Positions 24,521 to 35,910 of a stretch of DNA of 64,000 bases are shown here, piece after piece. Under the pieces are notes generated by a model, which did no database searches, had not been told where the DNA came from, and was given only the letters and a program-made list of their open reading frames with translations. How positions within the stretch are numbered: position 1 is the first letter of the stretch; every line of letters starts with the position of its first letter. The DNA is from Corbicula japonica (lineage: Eukaryota > Mollusca > Bivalvia > Venerida > Cyrenidae): positions 11,160,938 to 11,224,937 of the forward strand of contig JAZAYU010000008.1 of NCBI GenBank assembly GCA_038501625.1, written 5' to 3'. The translations under genes were made by a program, and so were the position numbers.

Positions 24521-24761
24521 GCTAACAGAGCTTTAATGAATCACAGTATGCTCAACAAAATATAACTAGAATTTGCATTTGAAAGGGGCATTACTCAAAA
24601 AAACAGTGAAACAGTAGTTATCATTCTTCTTGTCACTGATGGCTTTGTTAATGCAGATGATACTGTAAGTGAATAGGAACATTATTGTCAAAAGTATAGA
24701 CAACATTTAGTTTCATGTAAATGTTAAGGGACAAGCCTAGATTTACCAACAAAAAACACAA
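24521..24761. repeat. Single unit of another Helentron-like array
   Basis: TTGAAAGGGGCATTACTCAA and GATGGCTTTGTTAATGCAGA recur, diverged, in the array at 35350-35720. One unit only here. Confidence 0.5.
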
Positions 24762-25349
24762 TAGCCCTTTTCCTATATATGCCTTTTATCCCATTTGCTA
24801 ACAGTGTAGATCCATATCAGCTGGCATATTTGTGCCATCTGTAATATAATAAGCAACTACAGCGATATCAGTTCGTACTCGGTGAACCTGTAAGAAGGTC
24901 AGTGTGTCAGTGCAAGTTTGCACTGGACACACAGCCTGCGGATAGGGTCAGCCGGTGTATCGCTGTGGTTGCAGACTATTTATTATTACAATAGTTATAT
25001 AACCCTAGCGACATTATCGTTAACTTGTTATTAACGGTAGGTAGGTAAACAGATAGGGTTCTATATAAATACCGGGCGAGCAAAGCTCTCCAGTGCGGCA
25101 GTCCTAGTAGCTCGTTCGAGCGACCACGACGAGGGCTCCTGGCCGACACACACTTACATTTTGTAAGTGTCTTCTATGCGGTAGCATAACGCTAAACCAT
25201 CTAATCAGGATCTGCTATGTTTGCTTGGTCAGAAATATCCTTATAAAACAAAAAGCTAACGGTGCAGAACCTGATCAGATGGCACAGATGTGGGGCAGAT
25301 CTGGATCTACACAGTCCACCCATAAAGGCATATATTATTATGGAGGGAA
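24762..25349. repeat. Family-1 MITE split by a solo LTR
   Basis: Left part 24762-24839 (TAGCCCTTTTCCTATATATG to TGTGCCATC) and right part 25202-25349 (CTAATCAGGATCTGC onward). Joined text matches the family's CCATCTGATCAGGATCTAC core. CCATC is duplicated on both sides of the insert. Confidence 0.85.
24840..25196 (+). mobile_element. Solo LTR, 357 bp
   Basis: Bounded by a 5-bp target duplication CCATC (24835-24839 and 25197-25201) and beginning TGTAATATAA. Promoter-like arrangement: TATATAA at 25062-25068, then TCCAGT about 29 bp downstream. The left part holds a large inverted repeat (arms 24853-24867 and 24958-24972, 14 of 15 bases) enclosing a second hairpin (24902-24932). Another perfect 8-bp hairpin CACTTACA/TGTAAGTG lies at 25151-25169. 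The last bases (GCTAAA) are not the usual CA, so the exact class is open; no internal region or partner LTR is present, as expected after LTR-LTR recombination. Confidence 0.65.
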
Positions 25350-25964
25350 TATACAATCCCAGACAAGGCTGATGACGTTAGATGGACACCGAAAATCATA
25401 TTTAAGTAACATGACTTTGCCAAATACCATGTGTTCCAGGATAGATTAACCAATTTTAAATGCAGGTTAGATACAAACAAAATACAAAGTAGTGTCAGGA
25501 ATATTTACAGTAATATAATATCCATTAAAAAGCTTTAAAGTCTCATATGACATTGTATCCCAGGTGTCACTGTAGGCCTCCCTGTCATATGAAACCACAT
25601 CCTGATGTGTGCTGTGCAGATACTGAAGAAAATACTACTTAAATAAGGTATCAAAAACACTGAAATATCATCTCCTTAATATGTAAAAGGTGCATGGTTT
25701 ACTGCCTATTAATGACGTATAATGTTATAACATTGGAAATTAAATTGAAATTTAAAGAGTGATGTCATTAACGTGCTATTTCATCTGGAAGTTGAAAAAT
25801 TGCATCATCACTGTTCACTTAATATGTATCATCATCATCATCAACATCATCATCATCATTGTCATCATCATGGTCATTTTGAGTAAGTTTCTTGGTTGGT
25901 AGTATTGCAACACCTCTGAAGGAGATGTTTGGTTTGGTTTTATCAAATTTTCACTAACATTAAA
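25350..25964. other. Non-coding
   Basis: AT-rich with a short imperfect ATC triplet run near 25830-25872. Nothing else seen. Confidence 0.4.
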
Positions 25965-26567
25965 TTAATGGCTAGTTCACACTGTCCGGGTTTACAGACA
26001 CAGTGCGCCCAAGCTTGATCTCAGCGGTAGCAAACCAATGCAAGCTCATTCTGGGGAGATAAGAGTCATCAAAGAAGCCCTTCCGGCATGATCTTCTCTT
26101 CACTATAATGCCACCAGGTGAAACCATGTTAAACCACCATGGGCTGTGTCCAAGGTGGAGATACGGTGACTGCTGGTTTGGTCATGGTGTGTCATGGAGG
26201 AGAGAGGACGTAGCTGGTCGAACTACAGTTTGGCACAGTAGCAGCTGGTGAATGCCAGTAAAGAAATGGTGGAGCAATGTTATGGCTATTGTGTAAACTG
26301 GTGGACGATGGTTCAACTAGAGAAGCCATATTTAAACCATGATTTTATATTTAAAATGCACTGATCTCTACTCAGTGTGGTTCTTCCCAGTGCTGCTACA
26401 GTAACTGTTGTGGTCCTGGATGGCCAAGGTGTCCGAACCGGGATGCACTAGGGGTGAATACGGGTGTGAAACAGGCTTCATGAATCTTCCCGGTTCATCC
26501 CGATTAACTGTCTATAATAAACCAGGATGCAGCAATGCATACACCTGACCGTGTGAACTAGGCTTAA
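25965..26567. mobile_element. TTAA-flanked MITE-like element
   Basis: TTAA at both ends (25965-25968, 26564-26567). Left GGCTAGTTCACACTGTC matches the complement of the right end, GCCTAGTTCACACGGTC. The interior is GC-richer than the window and free of long ORFs. TTAA duplication suggests piggyBac or Kolobok mobilisation; which of these is undecided. Confidence 0.65.
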
Positions 26568-27310
26568 CATTTCCCATGGGCTACATGTCAGCACTAAAAT
26601 GCAGTGCTCTGCAAATAAGGACTTAATATATAGATTTTTTTTAATGTTGTATTTTCTATGCCAAGATCCTTGGGCTTGGGTAATATGACACCCAGACTGG
26701 CAATATATCATCACATACACTATAAGAAACCAAATAACTATAATAATTTCTGCATGAAATTGCAACGTTTTTTTATCTACATATTCGTGCCAGTGAGCTA
26801 ATATGTCAAGATGTGCTGACTGTCCATAAGTTAACAGTTGCTTGTAAGTTTTAAATGCCATAGAGATCAAATATTTATGTTGTCCTTTTGGAAGGAAAGG
26901 AGATATATATGGATAACTTAAACTGTCTGTCAGTCTGTGCACATAACATTTGCTAAAACTTTGCCACTTTTTATTATTGGAAATGAAAACATAGTTGTGA
27001 TGCAGCCAAACTATATAGGTCAAGGTCACATTTGACAGAATTATGCCCCCTTTTTACTTAGATCTTTGTTGCAATAATTGTCGCAAAAACTTAACATCAG
27101 CTAAAATTTCTTAATATGTCCTGATTAAATGTTGAATGAAAACTGGAAGGGTCTCAATGCAGACAAAATATTTAGTTCAGGGTCACATTTGGCAGAGTAA
27201 TCCCCCTTTTTGTACTGAGATTTTTCAAGAAAACATAACATTGTCTAACACTTTGCTATTTTTAACATTTCTTTATTAGACTTTACATAATGTAATCTGG
27301 TCATCTAAGG
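26568..27310 (-). repeat. Degenerate tandem array, antisense
   Basis: GGTCACATTTGACAGAAT and GGTCACATTTGGCAGAGTAA at about 27020 and 27183 are two units of a ~165-170-bp repeat facing left; sequence from about 26860 is probably a third. The 183-codon minus ORF at 26478-27029 spans MITE and array sequence and has no protein-like features. Confidence 0.4.
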
Positions 27311-27949
27311 TGTACAATTCCACTGGAATGCAAGCGAGTAAATTATCCATTAAGTTGAGTGAAGTGGCTGAAACGCTCGACCGACCAGGCAAGTAAATTT
27401 TTCAGCAATTCACATCTGTTTTCTTCGGAAAATGAAATATTTTCACTTTGTTTAAAAATACAATTCGATTTCCGGTAAATCTGGCCAATTTCCAGTGTAT
27501 TCGGAACGTTTCTGATGTAAATGTAACAGCAGCAATTTATTTTTATCCTCACTGGGTTTCCCAAATCAGAACAAGGCTGCAAATGCACATATTTTCCCGC
27601 CATATGTGAAAATGTCAAAACAAATGAAATATTTTCAAAAATCTAAGGGCGAGTTGTACTTTCTGTAAGGGTGACTGCTCTTTTTCATTCACTTAACCTG
27701 CAGGGTGAGTGGGTCCAAAAAAAATTGTACACCTTTGGTCATATCTTAAGATCAGATATAACTAAAAAGTTTAAGTTATGGTCATATTTTTGGATATTCT
27801 GACCAAGTAATGAACAGCAACACAAGTGTTCAACTGAATGCTCATCTAGTCTGAAGGATCATGTTTGTTTTTTTCATACTTTGTGTGTGGATGCTTTTTT
27901 TTTCAATAAACTTTTCAAACACCTGTTTGTTACCATGTTCAATACTGTA
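27311..27949. other. No gene or repeat recognised
   Basis: AT-rich. The 91-codon minus ORF (27343-27618) has no recognisable motif. Confidence 0.35.
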
Positions 27950-29442
27950 TTTTAACAAGGCAGTCAAAACAACAGCAATATCCCCCGCCGCAGATGTGAA
28001 TGTGGGAAAGGTTATGGATGGGCAGGTGGAAGCCAATTCAAGTGCAAGGGTATGTCGTGTTCAGATAAGTTTCAGAGTATTGGCCTGCTCAAACACCAGA
28101 GGCATTCTTGACCTTGACCCAGCCAGGTTGGAACATGGGTTCTGCACATCAGATTCATGAAGTGAACATTTAACTAAAGTTTCATGATATTCATTCCAGG
28201 GGTTCAGAAGATATGAACTGGACACGAAATGCATGGTTCAAATCTTCAAACACCACTGGTGACCTTGACATTGAACCGGCCATGTTGGAACAGGGGTTCT
28301 GCATGTTGTCTTCATGGGGAGAACATTTGACTAAAGTTTCATGAAATTCCTTCTAAGGGTTGAAAAGTTATGGACCGGACACGAAATATGCTCAAACACC
28401 ACAGGCGGAGTTGACCTTGAGCCAGCCAGGTTGGAACATGGGTTCAGCACATCATGTTCATGAACTGAACATTTCACTTAAGTTTCATGATATTCATTCC
28501 AGGAGTTCAAAGGCCTCCAATTAACTTGCCAGTTTGTGTACATACACTGTATACAGCTGAGACCTCTCTTAAATTTAGTCTTAATATTTTGAGAATTTGC
28601 TTCAAAATTGTTGTTGTTGTTTTACATACAGTGAATAAAGTATTCAGAAAAGCCTGATTTTCAAAATGCTATAAAGTAAGAAAGTTTATTTTGTCAGTAT
28701 CTATAGAAAATTACAAAATTTACCCTTTTAAATCTTCCAGAGCAAAGTTCTTAATATTGCATAACACAGATCTAAAAGTACATTAGGTCATTGACCACCA
28801 ACTGGAGGAATAAACTCTGATAATGCATCCTAATAACATCTTAAGACTGAATCTAAATATAGCTGAAGACAGGTAGAAATATTGGAATTTTGATACTTGA
28901 AATTTTCACTCTGCTACTAAAATTTTGTTTCAAATGTTATCACTTAGAACAGCCAGTGAATGAAATATTCAGGAAAGATTGAATTTTAAGACGGTATAAG
29001 GTTTGTGTCAAAATCTGGTTGATAACTGTAGAAAATCAATGGTTAAAAACAGAATTTAAAAGGAAAATTTTTTAAAATCCCCAGGGCGGGGCCCCTGGGT
29101 AAATCAAGAATATGATTTTAATCATTTGAGTAGAGATCATCAATATCAATATTCTTACCAAATTTGATGACAATCGGACAAAAAATGTGACCTCTATTGA
29201 GTAAACAAAATTTTGATTTAATCCGACCTAGTGACCTTGACATTGAGCCGGCCATGTTGGAACATGGGTTCTGCATGTCGTCTTGATGGGGAGAACATTT
29301 GCCTAAAGTTTCATGAAAATCCTTCTAGGGGTTGAAAAGTTATGGACCAGACACAAAATGTGCGCGCACGGAAGAACGGACTGACGGACGGACGAGGACC
29401 ATTCCATTGACCCCCAGCCGCAATGCGGCCGGGGATAACAAA
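27950..29442 (+). mobile_element. Helentron-like element 3
   Basis: 5' subterminal motif TATCCCCCGCCGCA (27979-27992) and 3' arm TGCGGCCGGGGATA (29424-29437) are inverted repeats, 13 of 14 bases. Three ~150-bp units with GGTTGGAACATGGGTTCTGC (near 28130, 28283, 28430) follow the 5' end, a fourth lies at 29257 just before an ACGG tract (29369-29397). The stretch 28520-29215 does not match these units; it includes GCGGGGCCCCTGGG and TTTGATGACAATCGGAC motifs and may be an inserted piece of another element. No coding capacity. Confidence 0.7.
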
Positions 29443-30165
29443 CTGAATTAAAGCTATTGACTTGCTGTTTTGTCTGTTATAAAGTATTTCTTTGGTTCCA
29501 GGTGTGACAGTTGTCACCATACATGTATGTTCATGTCATTTTTTTTACAGGAGATCATGTCGTGTGATGTATGGTGTTATTATCAAAATACCATAATACC
29601 AGTGCTTTTAAAGAATTGCCTTGTATACAAATGAAATAATACTTGAATATAATCACATTTTTATTATTTGATTTTTCCATAATTTCAATTAAAAAAACTG
29701 ATAAAATTCCCTTTTTTGGATATGAGTGATGTCCACAAATAATGAGTGGATGGCTCAGTAAAAGATCGATCCAGATCGCTTGCAAATGTTAATCTTCCGT
29801 TTTGGCTAGGTGCATTTCTTTCAAACCCGCAAACATAACTTAGTACAGTGAACATTTGTTCAAACTTTGAGCCTAAAATGCTTCAACCAGTACAAATCAA
29901 TAACATTCAACAAACAAATTATTGTAATTATCACTTTGAGTTGTTTTTAACCTTTTCTATTTAACCATGAAACGCTTTACAGGACATTAAAGAACAGAAA
30001 ATAAAACCAGTCAGTTGTATGACTATCCTGAATGAAAAAAAATGCAGGCATTTATAATTACTGTTTTCAAACCAGTCTGTCAGAAATAAAAATATTTTGA
30101 GGAAAATTTCAAATAACCACCACTCAGCCATTCCTTGACTATTTTTAAAGTTTTATATTTAAATG
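29443..30165. other. No gene or repeat recognised
   Basis: AT-rich; nothing supported. Confidence 0.4.
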
Positions 30166-30307
30166 TTAAATTTTTACTCCATATAGACAAATTTTATCAC
30201 ATGTGAGGTGGCATAAATCCAGATCAGCCTGCACATTCGTGCCATCTAATCAGGATCTACCCTGTTTGGCCATGCCATAAAGGTGTATATATAGAGTAAA
30301 GGGTTAA
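30166..30307. repeat. Family-1 MITE, short form (142 bp)
   Basis: TTAA at both ends but only one pair of half-sites (AAATCCAGATCAGCCTG and CTAATCAGGATCTACC). The centre and one pair of half-sites are deleted. Confidence 0.8.
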
Positions 30308-30370
30308 AATTTGTACTACTGGACATTCTGTTATAAGCAAACCAAACAACAGTTAATGCAGTTTGGGTTT

Positions 30371-30440
30371 TTAACATACACCTTTTATCACTTGGGCAAA
30401 CACTGTAGATCCAGATCAGTTGTCACATCTGTGGCTAGAA
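30371..30440. repeat. Family-1 MITE fragment
   Basis: ACACTGTAGATCCAGATCAG with its left flank only. Confidence 0.6.
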
Positions 30441-30651
30441 TCCTTCCATGGCTAGAATGTCTAACACTGTGAAAAAGAATCATGTCGTACTAATTTATGG
30501 TGTAATTTCTTAATACTTTTCTACACAATCCTTTAAAAATTAACAGTTTTTCACTAAGAATAGTAACTATTATCTTGTTTAGTTACGGTAACTGCCTACA
30601 AATTGTACAGATGGCACCACTATTTCTGGGGACATAAAGTTTGATTATCCA

Positions 30652-30872
30652 TTGGATTATTCCATGGGATGGCTTTCATCCCATGGGAGAACAGAGTAGA
30701 TCCAGATCAGCTAGAACAACCATGCAATCTGATCAGGATCTACACTGTTTGCTTTCTTGATTAATTAGCTTATTTGTAATCAAGATGCATCCAGTGTAGA
30801 TCCAAATCAGACGGCTGATCTGGATCTACACTGGACACATGTTATAAAACGTGTATATATGTGGTAAAGGGG
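30652..30872. repeat. Family-1 palindromic MITE
   Basis: Four half-sites present, including CCAGTGTAGATCCAAATCAG and CTGATCTGGATCTACACTGG; right end GTATATATGTGGTAAAGG. Confidence 0.8.
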
Positions 30873-31509
30873 TTTTGTTATTGCTCAACACATATAATTT
30901 TTCAACTTCAGTGGATGACAATAAAAATCTAGAAAATGGATTTATAATAGTCTTATCAATAATCAATTAGTGTAAATGTTAAAATTTCTTTATTTTTTTT
31001 GTAAAAACATATTAGAAATGAAGAAGGCTGGCTTTTTGAAATGCATGTTTAAAAATATGCTTTTAAACAGCCCCAGACTGTGACTGTTGAAGGTTATAAT
31101 GTCTCCATATAATTATATCAATTAATTATTCTGTATCTTTCACCCTGACTCCATGTAAAATTCCATTGCATAAAATTACAATCAGTCCAAAAACTCTTTA
31201 TTATATCAAAATCACATTAAAACATGAAAAAATCTATCTTCTTCTACCTTAATTGGTGTATCTTTTAATGCATCAAGGTCACCAATGACTCGCTTTTCAA
31301 AAGAGTCATTATTGTCATTTACGACTTACTTTATATGCCAATAAATTCATATCATTAGATTTTTCTCCATCATTATGGTAAAGAATTCTTGTTTTTTATG
31401 TAGGGAAGAAATAATAAATTTTGTGCTTGAAAAGTCATGAAAGAACATATAATGGAATGTTCATATTCTGTAACTGATTAAAATACAATCCATTATTCAT
31501 ATTCATGGG
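30873..31509. other. No gene or repeat recognised
   Basis: AT-rich; nothing supported. Confidence 0.4.
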
Positions 31510-31690
31510 GATATCCCCAATATGCAGCAGTGTATCAGAAAACAATATGCAGAAGTGTATCAGAAAAACAATATGCAGCGGTGTATCAGGAAAACAATAT
31601 CCAGCGGTGTATCAGAAAAACAATATGCAGCGGTGTATCAGGAAACAATATGCAGCGGTGTATCAGAAAAACAATTTGCAGTGGTGTATC
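31510..31690. repeat. Minisatellite, 25-26-bp unit, seven copies
   Basis: TGTATCAGAAAAACAATATG starts at 31531, 31556, 31582, 31608, 31634, 31659 and 31684. Units alternate between AAAAACA and GAAACA versions; low divergence suggests a recent expansion. Two plus frames stay open across it (80 and 60 codons) as artefacts. Confidence 0.95.
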
Positions 31691-31762
31691 ATGAAAGACA
31701 ATGAGAAACCCTCAGAGATAATGCCTATTAATATAAGTAACTTGTAAATATTTTCATACATT

Positions 31763-31982
31763 TTAACCCTTTACTCAATATATACATATTTAATGTGAGT
31801 GACCATGTAGATTCAGATAAGCTGGCACATCCGTGCAGTCTGATCTGGATTTGCACTTGTTGCATCTTGGTCAGAATTAACCTAATGAATCGAAAGGTGA
31901 ACAATGTAGATCCTGGAAGTGCTGTCAGATTTGGTTCTACACTGCCGATGCAATAAGGGGGTTATCTATGGTGTAAAGAGAT
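31763..31982. repeat. Family-1 palindromic MITE
   Basis: TTAACCCTTTACTCAATATA on the left; right end CTATGGTGTAAAGAGA eroded. Confidence 0.8.
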
Positions 31983-32142
31983 GTGCAAAATTTTGTGCAA
32001 GCCCCTGAGCCTGGTGAAATTTAAGTTGGTATATTTAGCCAGGTTAACAGGTGCACCTTTTAAGCCTCATTAAATGTCTGTCTATGAACTGTTAACAAGT
32101 TATACTTAGTCACATTTCTTATACCTTCAAATTGAGCCTGGT

Positions 32143-32362
32143 TTAGCCCTTAACTCCATGGATAAGCCTTGATCACATGGGTGACCAGTGTAGACCCAAA
32201 TCAGCCATCACATATGTGATGTCCAATCTGGATCGTCATTGGTCAGAAAAACCTAACAAATCAAAAAGACCCATGCAGATTCTGATAAGACAGCATGGAT
32301 GTGCCAGCTGATCTTAAGCTCTACACTGTTAGTCCACACCATTATATGGAGGAAAGGGATAA
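32143..32362. repeat. Family-1 palindromic MITE
   Basis: TTAGCCCTTAACTCCATGGA on the left, ATTATATGGAGGAAAGGGAT on the right; half-sites partly diverged. Confidence 0.8.
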
Positions 32363-33578
32363 CCTACTCCCCCCCCCCCACCCCCACCCCCTATTGATAA
32401 AATACTATAAATGTTCACATTTAAATTAAAGAACAGAATTTCTAATTAAAGAAAAAGGAACATTAAAATAAATATTAACAAAACCAATTAAAGTAATTAC
32501 AGGCTACTTCTGATCAAAGAAAAACAAATTATACATGAACAATGATTTCACTGCATATTGCATGAGAAAAACATTGATATTTAAACTAATACTTTTTAAC
32601 AAAACAGAAAAAATACCTCACAATATATTAAGTATCTCCACAATATTGCATATGTTATGTACCCTCAAATGAACTTACATAAAAGCCTTGAAATTGTTTC
32701 AAACTGTAAATTATTGTTTATGTCAAAAGAATGTATGAAATATTATGCACCTGGGGCCTGATTCCTGGCAGACTGTTCATTTTATGTAAATTCCACATAG
32801 GGTAAATCTTAAAAAGAACAATATGAAATCAAATCAAACAAATTCCATGACAATTTTAATAAAATATTATTTTTATTAGTTTTATAAATAAACTTCAAGA
32901 AAAACGAAGGCGTCTGCTGTTCTAAAAACATGCTGGCAGCCATGTTGGAATTTGGCAGGCTGCACCAAAATGGTGGAAAGGTTTCAAAATTCACAACATA
33001 TAGGTGTAAAATTACAAGTGTACTTTACCTGATATATGAATAATCTTTAGAAATTCCGTTACAATTAGTATCTAAACTCAATTATTCCAATCGAAAATGA
33101 TTATTAACTTCTTTGCGGAAGTATAAATAGCAGATATTGTAACATGAGGTCTGTCATACAACTAACACACTGGATATTATTACATGAGAAGGTAGTTCTC
33201 TACCCTGTGATTTTTTCAATTGCAGTAAGGTATATACCCTTGCAAGAGGTAGTACAAAAGAACAACTGCCTCAATACGATATTGTTAAAATATCAGTTAA
33301 CAGTTAATTAATGGAGTAAATGTGATTGACTAGGAAAAATATTAAATATATGTAACTGCAATACATGATAAACATTAAAAGACAGAAATAAATTCCCTGA
33401 AATAATTCAGATGTTTTAAGTTTGTAAAAGGTGTTAATTTTAATATGCATACATGACATAGCAATGTTTTCTCATTTATGAAGCTCAGATTCAACTTTTT
33501 TTTCAAGGAATGCATGTTCATTAAATACTTGAATAAAAATGCACATTAGGTATGTTATTCATTTTTATTATAAATGTA

Positions 33579-33611
<33 letters not shown>

Positions 33612-34189
33612 ATTATAATTATTATTATTATTATTATTAAAATTAAACTTTAAAATCTGAGAGTAATGTCAGAAAACTGAAAATAAACAAACGAAAAAAA
33701 TTATATTCAATAATAACTTACAGTGCAAGGAATAATATTATAATAATTTTTTCTGAAAAAAAAATGCTTTTTAGTTCATATTTCTATATTCATTATACAA
33801 TCTTATAAGTTTAACTAAGTTAAGAGTTATTGTGTATCTACAATATAAGATACATACACACTGGGCAAATTTGATAGAGAAGAAAACTCCAGCACAGGTA
33901 TTTACAACTCCAGAAATCCTAGCACAGCTTCTACCATATCAAAGTCTGCAACATGAGTAGTGAGACAGCTCACCTAACATGTTGCTATAAATAGACACCT
34001 GTGTAAAAAGTGCCAAGTAACATAACACAGTCTTCTGGAATACAATACAGAAAGTCACATCAAATTACACATTTTCACAAATGAAACACAAGTATAAGCT
34101 TTCCTAGGACAATCGTCTCCTGCTATAAATTATAATGTGCTTTAAAGTGTTAGTGAGTCAAATCATTTAGATAAATGTTAATAAACCCA
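32363..34189. other. Long AT-rich stretch with simple repeats
   Basis: Contains a poly-C/CCCCCA run at 32369-32391 and an (ATT)n run at 33577-33640. No exon or mobile element supported; a few isolated GTAAGT-like sites on the minus strand (32690, 33720) have no coding sequence behind them. Confidence 0.4.
33577..33640. repeat. (ATT)n microsatellite
   Basis: Two runs of ATT triplets separated by ATAATTATAATT. Confidence 0.95.
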
Positions 34190-34290
34190 CAGCTTATGTT
34201 TTATCTGTAACCAGTGTAGACCCAGAACAGCTGACACATCTGCTGAACTGAAGGGTTTCTACACTGTTTGCCATTTGGACAATTTTCTTA
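34190..34290. repeat. Family-1 MITE, left half
   Basis: ACCAGTGTAGACCCAGAACA to GTTTCTACACTGTTTGCC. An AGATAAAGGGTTAA at 34629-34642 could be its displaced right end, which would mean about 320 bp of inserted DNA between; not proven. Confidence 0.6.
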
Positions 34291-34685
34291 ATCTTAAAAT
34301 ATCGTTTCTTCAATCAACAGGGTAGGTAGGAATTTTATTTTTATTTAATATTTATTTTTTGGAAATTATAAATATACTTTATATTACACTTTCTTGCAAA
34401 TAATACATTCATAAATTGCTGTTGTGGAAGCTTTATTCTGTCAGTTACACTAAATGTTTAAATAAATTACATCTGCTTTGAGTAATGTTTATTATGGGAT
34501 TTTTCTTTGATATTTCAACATTTTATCATAAAAATAAACTAAAGTATGCCATTTTCAGTCAATAGTGATGTGTTACAAACAAAGTTTACAGGCCACTGAA
34601 AAAAAGATGAGTTAATTATATGTTTAGCAGATAAAGGGTTAACACTGTTAGTAGCCATTAACACAACACTAAGTCTTGTGTCCAT

Positions 34686-34915
34686 TTAACCCTCTGCTCC
34701 GTGCACTTGTGTTTTATCGCTTGTGCAAACACTGTAGATCCAGATTGGCCAGCAAATCAGTTCTGTCCGATCAGGATCTATACTGTTCAGTTCTTCTTCA
34801 GAAATAACATAATTAATCAAAAAGCAAACAGTGTAGATTCAGATCAGATGGCACTGATCTGCCAGCTGAATACACACTTTGACATAAAAGAGGTATATAT
34901 GCAGTAAACGGTTAA
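34686..34915. repeat. Family-1 palindromic MITE, full length
   Basis: TTAA at both ends (34686-34689, 34912-34915); four half-sites present. Confidence 0.85.
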
Positions 34916-35176
34916 CAAGCCAGAATTTATCAACTCCAGAAGCTGTTTATCTTTTTTTTCCCAAAAAAATTCTATTATCAATTTAACATCACAGTAATAA
35001 TTGAAGGCACTAAACATCAAGTAACAAAATTGACATATTCCAACAGTCTGATCAACTAAATGCTAGAAGCAATGTCCATTATCCATTATAAGTGACTATG
35101 ACTGTGACTGCGAAAATGGGCTAGACCAAATGAATAAGAACAAGTTTTGGTATTAAGGCTGTAACTATTGACCTAC

Positions 35177-35260
35177 CATGTAGATCTTCTGGCCCCTTGT
35201 GGTTATCCTCTTGATCCCAGATAAACACAGATCTGCTTAAATACTCATCTCTTCTGATCT
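35177..35260 (-). CDS. Candidate 84-bp internal exon, unknown product
   Basis: On the minus strand an AACACTTAG acceptor (above 35260) and an ATG|GTAGGT donor (GT at 35176-35175) enclose 84 bp with phase 1 at both ends, so skipping it would keep frame. The only open frame encodes 27 residues, including RRDEYLSRSVFIWDQEDNHK followed by GPEDLH, a charged and aromatic composition that looks like real protein. I cannot name the family, and no neighbouring exon is identified. The acceptor's pyrimidine tract is weak. Confidence 0.3.
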
Positions 35261-35349
35261 CTAAGTGTTGTTACTCAGTATACATAACAGTCTTCCATCA
35301 ACAAACCTGAAATAATCCCAAATTTATCATCCAATGGGGTGTTGTTTAT

Positions 35350-35910
35350 GACAGATTACCGAAACAATTTAAGCACATTAAGTTTCATATTAAAGTCATT
35401 TAAAGGGACATATCTAACAAAATAGTTGAAGAAGAGATATATTCTTGCTGCAGCAGAAGGCTTTGTTTGTGCAGATGATATATACCAAGTATTTTGTTAA
35501 ATTAGGACAAGTACTTCTAAAGTTAAATGCAACATTAATTTTCATATAAAAGTCATTTGAAAGGGGCATAACTCAAAACAATGTCAAACATGAGTTATCA
35601 ATCTTGTCACAGATGTCTTTGTTCATGCAGAAGATATTTTCCATGTATAAGATGAATAAAGCAAGTACTTTCTTGAATAAAGCAAGTACTTTCTAAGTTA
35701 TACACAACATTAAGTTTCATATTAACTCTTTCCTGTATAGATACACCGTTATTTCAAGGGCGAACAGTTTAGATCGAGATCAGCTGGCACATCCATGCCG
35801 AAAGGTAAGGGTTAAAGTTGGATGACGTTTGGAAGCCGCCACCATCACTGCGACTGCTGCTAGACAATAGGATCTCTATATGACTGCCTGCTATCACAGG
35901 CAACACAACA
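35350..35910 (+). repeat. Helentron-like array with 3' hairpin, 5' end not found
   Basis: Two to three ~170-bp units (GAAAGGGGCATAACTCAAAA; GATATATACCAAGTATTTTG) lie at 35350-35720, then a short family-1 MITE, then TGGAAGCCGCCACCATCAC and a hairpin GCCTG-CTATCA-CAGGC (35887-35902). The expected 5' inverted partner GTTGCCTGTG was not seen upstream. Confidence 0.45.
35722..35815. repeat. Family-1 MITE, 94-bp deletion derivative
   Basis: TTAA at both ends (35722-35725, 35812-35815) but only one half-site pair remnant (TTTAGATCGAGATCAGCTGG). The smallest TTAA-to-TTAA copy in the window. Confidence 0.8.

Noticed and set aside
24853..24972. Hammerhead ribozyme in the structured LTR segment
   Set aside because: The conserved CTGATGA and GAAA core sequences are absent.
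26478..27029. 183-codon minus ORF, the longest outside transposons
   Set aside because: Spans the end of a TTAA element and a degenerate array, with no domain, composition or splice support.
34701..34907. ORFs with a repeated NSVDSDQMA / INQKANS pattern (also 13907, 25225, 63462)
   Set aside because: All are translations of family-1 MITE copies; the shared peptide reflects the shared repeat.
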